Shown here piece by piece: positions 25,570 through 38,600 of a stretch of 64,000 nucleotides of DNA. The notes beneath the pieces are model-generated. The model did not search any database. It was not told the DNA's origin and saw only the letters and a program-made list of their open reading frames with translations. The position numbers and the translations under genes were made by a program. Positions within the stretch are counted from its first letter, which is position 1. Each line of letters opens with the position of its first letter. This DNA comes from Salminus brasiliensis (Eukaryota; Chordata; Actinopteri; Characiformes; Bryconidae), in contig NC_132891.1 in the NCBI RefSeq assembly GCF_030463535.1, forward strand, positions 10,342,949 to 10,406,948, given 5' to 3'.

Positions 25570-25919
25570 ACATCTCAGAGAAGCATTATGTACTTGTTTG
25601 AGACAACAAAGCTTCGTAGAAGGCATGCAGACCGCTGGCTTAGCTTAATATAAAAACACATACATGCATTCCAGTAGACATCTGCACTAATGCACATCCT
25701 ACTCCAATCTAAACATCACATTTAGAAGTTCAACTACACCTTAGGACCAAACGTTTTCTGTACAATAAACTGTACATACACATCAGACCAAGCTTTTTCT
25801 ACATCATGGCAGCCAGGATACGCTCACTGTAAAACACTTAAAGGTTTGCAGCAACATCATGTTGTCCTTTCCTCTGTAGCTTCTTATTCCAAGACACTGG
25901 TCCGGCTTTCTTCTCCTTT

Positions 25920-28533
25920 TCAGCTCCGGCGCTTCTTGGGTATGAGAGGTGGAGGTGTGTGGTTGGAAATCGTATGAGGCACCTTCTCAGGCTTGGAGAA
26001 TACAAAAAGAACAATGAGTAACAGGTGGTTTCTACACTAGAAAGATGATAGTAGGGAGAGTTTGGAGGTTATTCGTCTTTGTTCTATTGTATTTTCAAGG
26101 CCTTTTCAGTTTTGTGGTGGAAATGAGGACGGTGAGAAACCATACCTGCTGTAACTGGAAGATCCAGTTTTGATAATCCTCTGGATAAGTACACGAGACC
26201 AGTAAGGGTTCCATTAAATCCCCTAAAATAAAGAAAACACAAATCAGTTAATCAGTGTAGGAAATCATTTCCACTGTAGCAGTGGCCATCAACCCTCAAC
26301 CTCCCTGTAGGTTTCAGTTCACAAAGCAGAGGCTTGAGCCTCTTGAGTAAGCCAGGGGCGACTGCGACAAGAAAAAACTCCCTCAGAACCTTAAGAGGAA
26401 CCAAGACACGAAAGGTGAACCCATCCTCCTCTGGTTGACGTTGGATAGCACAACACATAACAGAACTGGAATAACTGGACACAAATAGTGAGAAAGTGTA
26501 GGGGAATCCGAGAGAGCACAGGACACATGCTCAGTGGTAATGTGAAAGTCCATGCAGGGGAAACATTGTCATATGCAGCTTTGCAGTGAGGCAATAATAA
26601 ACCAATGCTAAGATCCAGAGCAAGACAGTATTCGCAGTGGGCAGCAGGGGAGTGGAGAGCCAGGTCGGGTAACCCCAGGCAGAACAGTAGAAACAGGGCA
26701 TCTTGATACATGGTTAGATTAGATTAAGGGTGTCCAATATTATGGACAAAGGCTGAGTGCAGAAGCAGGTTTTCATTCTTATCGATGAGGCCCACCTCAC
26801 CCCTGATGGCAAGAGGATATCGGACCACTATTGGCAAAGCTGGCTGTCCAGTGGACTGCCAAAGGTTAAGCAAAGTATTAGACAAAATAACAAAAACAGT
26901 CCAATTTACTTATTTTGGCATTTTTTCTGGTTAACTGTTAGTTTAGTAAATCATTTTCACTCACAGCAACATTTTCAATTAAATTATTTTGTATATCAGA
27001 CTTAATTTTCTTGTTAATAATGTGTCTTGGCTTATATTCTAAAATAAAAATAGAAAAATTGTCTGTGCATTTAAAATGAATTTGTGAAGATGAACAACTA
27101 CTTAGATCTTGTGCAAACCCCAATTATCTGGGTGGGCTGACCCAGCAGTGGCAACTGGGCTGTGGGGTGCTGACCTTATGAAGCCAGCGGACCGATAAAT
27201 GCTCGCTATCTGAGCCTGATCAGCTGTTTGAAGACTGAGACCAACTAATTAAACAAGTGGAGGCAGGTGTCCTTCTGCTTGATTGCAATGAATACCTGCA
27301 GCCACACTCACACTCCTTTGTGGATAGCTTGGACATCCCCAAATTAGGCCCCATCCAGATGGTTCAGGTAGAATCAATTAGGGTTGAAGCCAAAGTCTGC
27401 AGGGAGGTCTCCTGGAGCAGAGGAGATGACCATGGCACTACTGAACTTTCCAGGTTATTAATCCCAATCCTAGAATCTCCATACTGCAGCTTATATAGCA
27501 TATATATGTTCTTGATTTAACTCATCTGATAAGTGACTTAATGAAAGGTGTCCAACATGTAGGGCATTGGGGTCTCTGAAGCTTTCTGAGCTGCGTTCAC
27601 TTCTAATCAAAGAAAAATCTGAGAATAGTGTTCATTAGAGAGGCACTTGACCATAACCTACTCTAGATACCCAACCATACCTTCAGTACAATATCCAAAG
27701 CATACTGTTCAATCTACACCCTTAAAAGAGGGGTTCTTTAAGGGTTACTTAGTAAGTGCTAAGTAAGTTGTCCTACATGGAATCAGAAATCATATGAATT
27801 TATATATGGTTCTTAGCCTGATAAAATTATCCTTATGTTCATATTTGTTTAAAGAACCTTCAACAGATGCCTCTACAGAGCACCACTAAGTGTTTTACTA
27901 TTGTTACAAGTCAAAGAACCCTCTGTATACAAGGCTGGGTTAGCTAAAAGGATCTTATCACAATGACAATTGTTAAAGAGTCAAGCAAGCATCCCACTGC
28001 ACACTTTCTCTACCAGGTATGACCTTAACACTCTGCCATCAAACAAGTGGTTTAGACCAGTTGTCCCAATCCTAGCCTGGAGGCCACTCTACCTTGCACA
28101 TTTTGGAGCTTTCTTTGCTCCTCATCCATCTTACACCTGATCCACCTAATCAGCTTGTTAACACCCCCTAACTGATGAAGTGGAAGGCTTATCCAGTAGT
28201 AACTGGCCACTCCTCCAATTACAGCTTAACTTTAGGCAACAGGTGCACTGAATGAATCAAGTGTGGCAGCAAAACTGAAGAGTTTTCTTCCTAAAGTGGA
28301 GCTATTTCTGCAGTTAGCGTCACCTCATGGTAGCTAATGTTTCTCAGAAACACAGTATGCCTCGGCCTCAAATTGTCACCTGGCTTGAAAGAATGCGGCA
28401 GGCTGGGAAGGGTGACCTTCTCTTAACGTCAGTGTATCAGAAGAGTCGATCTTACCTAGGACTGCTGGCATGCCTCCTTCTGGACTCTCCCAGCAAGAGG
28501 CTCTCAAATTCTGAAGTAATATGAGCTTTGTTT

Positions 28534-28577
<44 letters not shown>

Positions 28578-29611
28578 TGTGTGTGAGAGAGAGAGAGAGC
28601 AAGCATATTGGTCCTCTTTGATACTTCTGTCTCAGACACCTCTCAGTAACGTTCATTTACTGCTTGTGTCTGTAGCTACTAGATAAAATGACGGCCTTTG
28701 TAGCAGCTGACAGGAAAAAGATTGAGAAGCCTGTAAAAGCTTGCTTATCCTCTTATACGTGTTTTGTAAAGGTGAGTCTTCATAAATCTTCTAGGACAAC
28801 ATCTAGTCACCTGATTGTGCCACTGATTCACCCAGTGTAGAAGCTGGAGTGCTAAATTTCATCTTTTCATCCACCATCTAGATTCCCAAAACCCCACAGT
28901 TTCCTAGCTGTACTGATCTCTGGATGCTGGATAAGAGAAAAATGACCACAGATGTGAGAAATCATGTTAAAGCGACGCTTGAACTGTTTCCTGGGTTCTC
29001 CTCTAAAGTTAAGGTGAGAACGAACAAAGCACGGCGACATGGCTTCATTAACCCAGCACAGACATGCTTTACCTCTGTGGCTAAGGAACAAGCTCCCTCA
29101 GAACTTAAGCTCTTCCTCAAAAGATGCTCCACCACTGAATGGCAAACTGTACCCCAGCCTCTCCAGGCCTGTTCTGATCCTGCACTGAGGCCTTCAGTTC
29201 AGTACAGCGACAGTTTCTCCACTGACTCCTTAAGAAAGAAAGCTGGACCTCAACTCTGTTCCGCTTCCGGCACTGGGGCTTTCCCTCTGGGAAGTACACA
29301 CTCAGCAGTTGTGCTAACATTGTGTTTAAAGAGTAAAGATGTGGAAGGGCTGGGGCTGAGATGTAGTAGCACGTTATAGTGGTCTGTAAACATGGCAGCA
29401 ACAGCAGTATGAGAGGCAAAAGATTTGAGAAGCTGCACTGTTAATAAAGTGGTTGTTAATCTTATGTGCTAAACTTCAGCGGTTGTAATGTTCTTTTGTG
29501 TGTAGTCTGTATATTTTGGTGTGGTGTTTGCTGTGATTTATACTCACGACTGTGCAACAGTAAACTGGGTGCTTGGGTTGCGTTTGTGTACCTTTTGTAA
29601 ATGTGTGGTTT

Positions 29612-29680
<69 letters not shown>

Positions 29681-32600
29681 TTGACTATTGAAAAGCAGTC
29701 TTCACACTTATAGGTTTGTCACTTAAATAATTCCATGCCCTGTCCACATACTTTCTAATGGGCAGTGGTGGCTCAGCAGTTAGAGTTCTGGGCTATTGAT
29801 GACAGGCTCGATACCCAGGCACTGCAAGCTGCCACTTTTGGGCCCTTCACCTATTCTGCTCCACAGGTGCTGCAGCAATAGCTGCCCATTGCTCCGGGCA
29901 CCTGTGTTTATGGTCACGGAGTGTGTTTTTGTATGTATGTTTACTGCATGGACGCGTTAAAGGTGGAGGCCAAGTTCCATCTGTGTCCGAAACAAATGGT
30001 GAATGTGGTTTCCCTCCCTCCCTTTTTCAAAATATTTCCAAGACAAAACTCTGCCATGTGCATGCTAGCCCTGATTGGGGAGACAATACCTCATAAGCAA
30101 GACTGCAGAATATCATGGAGGAGGAAGGGGGTAATCTCATTACGCACCATTCCCTATGTAGTAAACTATGGAAGTCATTGAATTATGGATTTTTAAATGT
30201 AAAATTATTATAAAGTATTTACATTTATTCATATCTTGAAATGTAGTCATTTCTGTGTGTATTCATTGTAGTTTATGACTTGGGTAGCTCACTAAAAAGC
30301 AGAATAGGAATGCACTAAAAGACTAAAGTTTTAAAAAATCTGTACCTTGGAGAGCGTTTTTGAAAAGCTCTGCTCTCGATGACCAAAAATTGTGCCTTCC
30401 TGTAGAGGCCAAAACGCAGATCAAACCCCCTGTATGTGTATGGGAGTGTATTTTAAAAAAAACATACCTGTGAGTTCAAATTCAAGTCTTCCAGGGAGGG
30501 CAGATTTCTCCAAAGCTCTGATACCTTTCCGTGGCAGACGACCCTGTAATTTGTTGAAAAGATGGTATTTCTCAGGTCGATAGCATTACAGAGCAAGCAG
30601 ACCTTCAGCTCAGTGGGTCACAGTATATTACAAATCTCCGAGTGCACCTGCATAACTGACTGGACAGACAACACCTAGACAGTCTATGGAAAAATACTAC
30701 TCTATTTACTCCTTCAGTGAATGCTACATACTGTATTCCGCTGGCTGTACATTAGCATGTATCTTTTTCTATTCAATAGCGTGTCAGAGTAACATGAATT
30801 ACACCTAAAGAGTGAATGAACCTGGATTTTCCTGGAACTGATTGTTTAGGAGAGGACAGTGTCCCTCAGCTCATCTCTTAGACTACTACAGTGTCTTTTT
30901 GGCTGCTGCCATCAAACTAATCTGCTGTGACGATGCAGAGGACTCATCATATTCTTACTTAAGATCTGCATACTTATCAGTGCCTACTGCACCTTATTAA
31001 TGTCCAGGCAAACTTTTGCTTCATTAAATATTTAGTACTTGAAAGCTATGGGCATTGTACAGCTTGTACATATGTATGCTGTTTGTGGACACCCCGTCTC
31101 ACTGATGCATTCAGCTTCTATAAGTTTGTGTAGAGAAGTACTGCCAATAGAATAGGGCTCTGGGGCAAATAAACATGAATCTGCTGGCACCATGCTTAGT
31201 AGCAGGCATGGGCTAAAGGGGTATACAGCCCCCAGCTTTGAGCTGTAGAGCGGTTTAACTGTGTTTTTGGATAAGGTAGGTGGTGAGCATTCAAACTCCT
31301 GATCTCACTACCGCTCTTGTCGCTGAATGCAATCAAATAATCACAGCAATGCTTCAAAATCTCCAAAATCGAAAGCCTTCCCTAAACAATAGAGACAGTT
31401 ACTCCAACAAAAGCAGGATAAACGCTTTTTAATACCCTTTATTTGGGATGAAACAATAAATGAGCAGGTGTCCCAGTACTTTTGTCCATATTGTGTACCT
31501 TGTAAGAATGCTGCCTTCTAGGATCAATGCAGTAAAATCTAATCTGAACTAAGCACTTATCAGAGAATGAAAGTGGCCCAGTGTTTCACACAGGGCAGGC
31601 CTGATTTTTTTGGTGCTTGTCATCTGGTAGAATGAGAGTGCTAGGTCTGATTGACCGTACCGACACAAATATTACCCAGATGCAGTTTCTAAAGTTCATC
31701 ATTCAGATTCTCTTACCTCATACTTCACATGAACCCGCTGACCGTCCACAGACAGGATGAGGACGTCCAAAGGAAAGAGCATAAGGAGACGCTCCTGGGA
31801 TGCCTGCAAAGAGTCAACCCAATCAATTTGATAAAGGTCTTGACTCTTTTTTCCTGTGAACAGATGCATGTGTAATGGTCCGATTCCTCAAACTCACGTT
31901 TTTCTGCATGTTGCTGATGTGTACCAGTGACAGGTAGACAGGCTGGCCCATGTGTTGAATAGGCGTTCCCTCCCATTGCCAGATTGGAGACCTCAGTAAG
32001 TACCTCTTCAGTTCTTCCTTCTTCCAGCTCTCATCACATGGCAACTGGAACAATGGAAATACATTGTTTTCTTACAGTTTTGACCTAATTGTGATTTCCT
32101 TTAGCTCTGGGCTTTTCAGCTCCGGTCCTTGAGGGCCTGGAGTCCAGCTTGGCAATTTCCCTGCTCAAACACTTGATTCAACTTATACATTGTCATTCGA
32201 ACTCACCAAACTGTGAGACACTAGATATTGGCTTTCTAAGACTGGAATCAAAGACAAATTGTTTAAACTACACTATATGGACAAAAGTATTGGGACACTG
32301 TTAAAATATGTATTGTTTCTTCTGAAATTAAGGGTATTATCCAGCTTTTGTTGAAGTAACTGCCTCTAGTGTCTAGGAAAGTATTTTCTACTAGATTTTG
32401 GAGCACTGCTGCAAGGATTTGATTGCATTCAGAGACAAGAGCGCTGGTAAGGTCAGAATATTGGATGATCACCACCCAAACTCATCCCCAACTCTTCAAC
32501 TCAGAACACAGTTCCACTGCTCAATGCTGGGGGGTTTACACCCCTCTGCCTATACCTGGTATTAGGCATGGTGCCAACAGGTTCATAGTCATCTGCCAAA

Positions 32601-35600
32601 GAGAATTATTCAATTGGCAATACTTCTGTACAGGGACTAGACAAGCTGTGTGTATGCTTTTGCACATCTGTGTCAGCAGTGGGTACAGCCTAAAGTAGCT
32701 GAATGCATTCGTTAGAAGGGGTGTCCACAAACATATGGACAAATGGATTTTGGTTAAGATAAAGCTGATGCTTTGCTTTAAGTTAGGAAATGATTAGATG
32801 TGTATGTTTTAACAGATATTTAGTTTTGTTCTCTCAAATATTTTAATTTTTGACTTATTTCAGCAGATATAACCAGGAAAAAGCACAGCTGTCAAGGAGC
32901 TCATGCAGTAGGTACAGTGGTAGTGCATATTGTCTCTTGATGTTCACCATTTGTCCTCATGGTGGTGCATTTTAGCTACGTTATATTTTTGTCCAACAGA
33001 CGCCTATATACACTCATTGGTAGACATATGCACATTCACAGTAGTTTTAGTAGTAAGGGAGTTCAGATGCTCTGTTTAGATCCATTTTGCTAGAAGGCCA
33101 AGTGACAATGAGTTAGAAAGGTGTGTTTGTGATGTGTGCATGTGCTGTACCAGGTAGGAGAGGGCGCTGTGAGAGGGACTTAGTTGCTGTCTGAGTGATT
33201 TGTATCTCCTGTCCTCTATACTTTCTATCCAGCACTTTCTGTCAGCAGCATTAGCACAGATGAAGATTTTTGAGTCCACCATGGGCCCTGCATAGGTAAG
33301 ACAGCAGCAATAAGTGATCCCAAACTGCATAACTTGTAATATCAAGTAAAGTTATATAAGTCATCAGTTCACCCAAACACTGGCTGCTATACACATAAGA
33401 TCCGGCAGGTCACGTCATTAATTTTCCCAGAGAAACAAATTCAAGCTTTTAAACTTGAGCTTAAATTTAATAAAAAATGCAACATTTAATTGAAAACTAA
33501 GCTACTAAAACTAGCTTAATATGAAGTTTTTTGCTTTTTTAGTATTGAAAATGCTTCAGAAATGGGCTTGGTTCCTTCATTTAAACTGATGAGGAGTTTA
33601 CATGACTTTTATAATGGAACTCTAGGACATGACCTGCCTTTTTTCCTTTACGTCCTAAGTTATTATGCTATTTTCCCCCCAAATGAAGCAATATTGACTG
33701 CTTAAAAAGACCTACTCACCACTAATCTCAAACATGTGTGTCGCACTTGAGTCCTGTTGCGAAGTCACTCGCACCTCAATTGCTGAAAGAGGAAGAATGC
33801 CCTGCAAAGCCACATCACACACACACACACACATGGTTGACTGGGCAAAGTCTGAAATAGAAACACAGAAATCTATTTAGAAAGCTTTATTTCACGACTT
33901 TTACCACAGCATACATTTACCTCGTAGATAAAGTCCTGGTTTGAGTTGTCCAGAGCGAGGATTAATAAATGAAAAGAAAAGAGAACCAGATATCTTTCAC
34001 TCATCACCTGTATGGAACAAGAGGTTAAAATGTGGGTCACACACATATTCAGGTCAGGGAAACAGGGCTGCAATATCAGTGAAACCTATCAAGCTCACAC
34101 AGAATGTGAAATACTCAGCATGGCTATACTGGTGTGTTTGAAGTGTTTAATAAATAAGTGTTTATTAAGAACATTATTTATTCATTTAGTCTTGGATTTG
34201 TTCGTACCCTTGTGTAGCCACTGTGTAAAGATACAAGTGAGGAGTGTATGATGTCTCCGAAAGTGTGTAGCCCTCGGCCTTCCCAGTCTCTAATGGGATG
34301 AGTATAGAGTCTGTGGTGAAGCTCATCTTTGGTCCACCCCCACAGTACCACCTTGCAAACAAAACACAGCCAATCAGACACACATACGTGTCTTCCTGCA
34401 AAAGCTCATGCCATGGTCACACACAATGATACAGTACATGCACTCCACTTTACCCATAATAATCCATATGTATTCTGAATGACTGGGGTGAAGCAGAGTC
34501 AGCTCAGGTATCAGACACTGTAATACTAGTTGTGCTGCTTTAAAGTATTAAAATCAGAGTCATACTTGTGAGTTCCTTTTCTGAGTAAACTCTTGTGAAG
34601 AGATGGGATCTGGGACCTTAAATGAGAAATGCAAAGGAATTAAGTCAGATTGTTCTATTCATTTAATAATATATACAACAACACCACCACATAGTGGACA
34701 ACCATATGGACAACCATAAGTAATACTATAAAAAGTATTTTCATAAGAATCTGTAAAACAGTGTCTCTGTGTAATGTTTATTTAGTACTCTTTTATAGTA
34801 ATCTATATATGTATATTTCTCCAAATTTACTTTACATGATTTTTTTTTATAAGAATCCTTAATGAGCTCTTAAGGTACCAAGGACAACTAACAAGTAAGA
34901 GATGTTCTCTCAGTTCTCTCAAATTGTTCCCCCAGTTTAACAATCTGTTCCCCCAATTTAATAAATCGTTCCCTCAGTTTAACAATCTGTTCCCCCAATT
35001 TAATAAAATGTTCCCCCAATTTAATAAATAATTCCCTCATTTTAACAAATCATTTATCTGTTTTCTCTATTTAATAAATTGTTCTCACAATTTAATAAAG
35101 CATTCATTGAGTTTAACAATCGGTTCCCCCAATTTAATAAATAATTCCCTCATTTTAACAAATCATTTATCTGTTTTCGCTGTTTTTGCTGTTCTCTCAA
35201 TTTAATAAATCGTTCTCTCAGTTTAATAAATTATTTAATAAATTGTACCCTCAGTTTAATAAATTGTACCTTCAGTTTAATACATTATACCCTACATTTA
35301 ATAAATTATTCCCTCAATGGAATAAATTGTTCCCTCAGTTTAATTAGCTAACTGTTCCACCCTGTCTAACAATCTGTTCTCTGAGTTTAATAAAACATTC
35401 CTCAGTTTAGAGGGAACACTTTAGTTCATTTTAGTTAACATTTTATTAATTGCTTAAGCAAAATCTTATTAGTATCATAACAGCATTCAACAGCTAAATT
35501 CAACATAAAGAAAATACATGAGTCTTGACTATCTATAATTTAGGGTAGCATATGATACTGAACATTAGCACAGAAAATCCTACATTTTGACAGCTTGTCA

Positions 35601-38600
35601 TGTTAAATGTTAGACAAAATAGGTCATTTACACTACGACTGAGAGGTAGATTTCCAAAAGAGGTTAAAATCTGCCTTTCTCTCATGACTGACCATAAGCA
35701 GAGACATGATAAATGGGCCTATAAGGACTACATGTCTGTAGGCCTGACATTTACCTCCTCTTTGAATTGCCTCACAGAGGGACAACGATGAGGAAGGTCA
35801 TTTGTCTCAGTCCTGGCAGAAACCTGTAGCCTGCTCTCCCCCAGAGTCCACACCCTGCAAATATCAGGTAACACTGAAAATGCTGGTACACAGCTTTAGG
35901 GCTAATGGTGCAACAGTGAACGAAACTGCACGGTCATCAGTTAGAATTATGCAAGCTAGCTAGCATGTTTACTCCTCTACACAGCTCCACAGCAGATGTT
36001 GCCAGTATTACATTTGTCCTCAATAATAAGAGTTAAAAGTCCCTCCAAAGTAACATAATATATGGTCATTTACAGTAAAGGCTCTTATATTTTTGGTTCT
36101 TATTAGCTAACCATGTAAATGTGGTCAGTTTAACGTTGGTTTGCGTGTCATTGCAATTCTCAGTTAGTGATGGGTGATACCACATCCACCACAATAACCT
36201 TCTAAATATACATTGTGATAAAAGGAGGTGTTAATGACTATTTAAAGCACTTTTTAGTGAGTTTACAGGAACACAGCATATTTCTGGCACAGACTATAAC
36301 GCACCTTCGTGTTGAAAATGGAAATCTATTGCCTGAGTAAGATGCAGGCCTAGTGAGTACGATGCAGGGCTAGTGAGTATGATGCAGGGCTAGTGAGTAA
36401 GATGCAGGCCTAGTGAGTACGATGCAGGCCTAGTAAGTAAGATGCAGGGCTAGTAAGTAAGATGCAGGCCTAGTGAGTAAGATGCAGGCCTAGTGAGTAC
36501 GATGCAGGCCTAGTAAGTAAGATGCAGGGCTAGTGAGTAAGATGCAGGGCTAGTAAGTACGATGCAGGCCTAGTAAGTAAGATGCAGGGCTAGTGAGTAT
36601 GATGCAGGCCTAGTAAGTAAGATGCAGGCCTAGTAAGTATGATGCAGGGCTAGTAAGTAAGATGCAGGGCTAGTGAGTACGATGCAGGCCTAGTAAGTAA
36701 GATGCAGGCCTAGTAAGTATGATGCAGGGCTAGTAAGTAAGATGCAGGGCTAGTGAGTACGATGCAGGCCTAGTAAGTAAGATGCAGGCCTAGTGAGTAC
36801 GATGCAGGCCTAGTGAGTACGATGCAGGCCTAGTGAGTACGATGCAGGCCTAGTAAGTAAGATGCAGGCCTAGTGAGTACGATGCAGGCCTAGTGAGTAC
36901 GATGCAGGCCTAGTAAGTAAGATGCAGGCCTAGTGAGTACGATGCAGGCCTAGTGAGTACGATGCAGGGCTAGTGAGTAAGATGCAGGGCTAGTGAGTAA
37001 GATGCAGGCCTAGTGAGTAAGATGCAGGGCTAGTAAGTAAAATGCAGACCTATTAAGTAAGATGCAGGGCTAGTGAGTATGATGCATGGCTAGTGAGTAA
37101 GATGCAGGGCTAGTGAATAAGATGCAGACCTAGTGAGTATGATGCAGGGCTTGTAAGTAAGATGCAGGGCTAGTGAGTATGATGCAGGGCTAGTGAGTAA
37201 GATGCAGGGCTAGTGAATAAGATGCAGACCTAGTGAGTAAGATGCAGGGCTAGTAAGTAAAATGCAGACCTATTAAGTAAGATGCAGGGCTAGTGAGTAT
37301 GATGCATGGCTAGTGAATAAGATGCAGGGCTAGTGAGTATGATGCATGGCTAGTGAGTAAGATGCAGGCCTAGTAAGTACGATGCAGGGCTAGTAAGTAA
37401 AATGCAGGCCTATTAAGTCTGTTGCATGGCTAGTGAGTAAGATGCAGGGCTAGTGAGTAAGATGCAGGCCTAGTAAGTACGATGCAGGCATAGTGAGTAA
37501 GATGCAGGCCTAGTGAGTATGATGCAGGCATAGTGAGTAAGATGCGGGCCTAGTAAGTACGATGCAGGCATAGTGAGTAAGATGCAGGGCTAGTAAGTAA
37601 GCTGCATGGCTAATGAGTAAGATGCAGGCCTAGTAAGTACGATGCAGGCCTAGTGAGTACGATGCAGGCATAGTGAGTAAGATGCAGACCTAGTACGTAA
37701 GATGCAGGCATAGTGAGTAAGATGCAGGCCTAGTAAGTACGATGCAGGCCTAGTGAGTAAATAAAGGTAAATAAGATACACACTGGCTGAGTTAAACGTA
37801 CACTACATATGTTGCTCAAAAGCTAAAGAATCAACCTTAAATGTGCTCTATGTGGTACCTAGCAGTTTAAGTAGTTGTATTCAAATCTAGAAGGGCATAT
37901 GCATTGCATATTATATAGCTACTCATATATATATATATATGTATATATATATATTATTTGTTTCCATGTTTTCCTTAAAACTCTGCAAATCAGTCTCAGT
38001 TTTTTTTACAGTGGGTTTTCATGAAGTGCCATTTGCCAATTTGCTGTCTCATCCTCAGTAACTCCCTTCCCCCCCTGCCCTCCTCGACAGCAGCCTGGTT
38101 AGACCCGCCAGGCGAGCGTCCAGACATAAGCAGATTACCGTGGGAGGTGAGTTGGGGGCAGACACTGTCCATCTGACCCTCTATAATCTCCATATTCCCT
38201 TCACACTACTCTAAAAAATAAAACAATGTTTCATAATTTCCTACATTTTTACAATGTGTAAACGATGTCCCTGCACTTCATTAGTTTAAGCAGACTATTA
38301 AAATCATTGCTGTGTGTTGTTACACTAACTACCCTTTACTTTTTATAATATAAAAAAACGACAAACAGAACTGGTCCAGAATCACTTGTGATGAAATCCT
38401 AGTTCAATTCAACACATTGGAATGTTTTTTTTTCCCTTGTAAAGTTAGCAAACAATACCACTTTGTATATCCGATTGTAAGGGGTGTGGGCTTTTTGGAG
38501 AGATGCTGTGGCAGTTTGGACACATGCGGTGGTGTATGAGCCTCTGATTACCTCTCTCCCTAATCCCTGCAGTTTCCTAATGAGAGGATTGAGCCCAGCC

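Noticed and set aside
28867..29438. Minus-strand open frames opposite the forkhead-like last exon
   Set aside because: Shadows of the + strand coding exon. Only the + strand frames chain through splice sites with a shared phase and family pattern.
34186..34401. Alternative frame of tandem-PH exon 4 (71-codon open frame)
   Set aside because: The other frame (VVLWGWTKDEL...) is the one that joins in phase on both sides and repeats the PIxxWEG pattern of exon 8.
36341..37760. CRISPR-like regular array
   Set aside because: The 20-bp units are contiguous with no unique spacers, and the window is vertebrate; it is a minisatellite.
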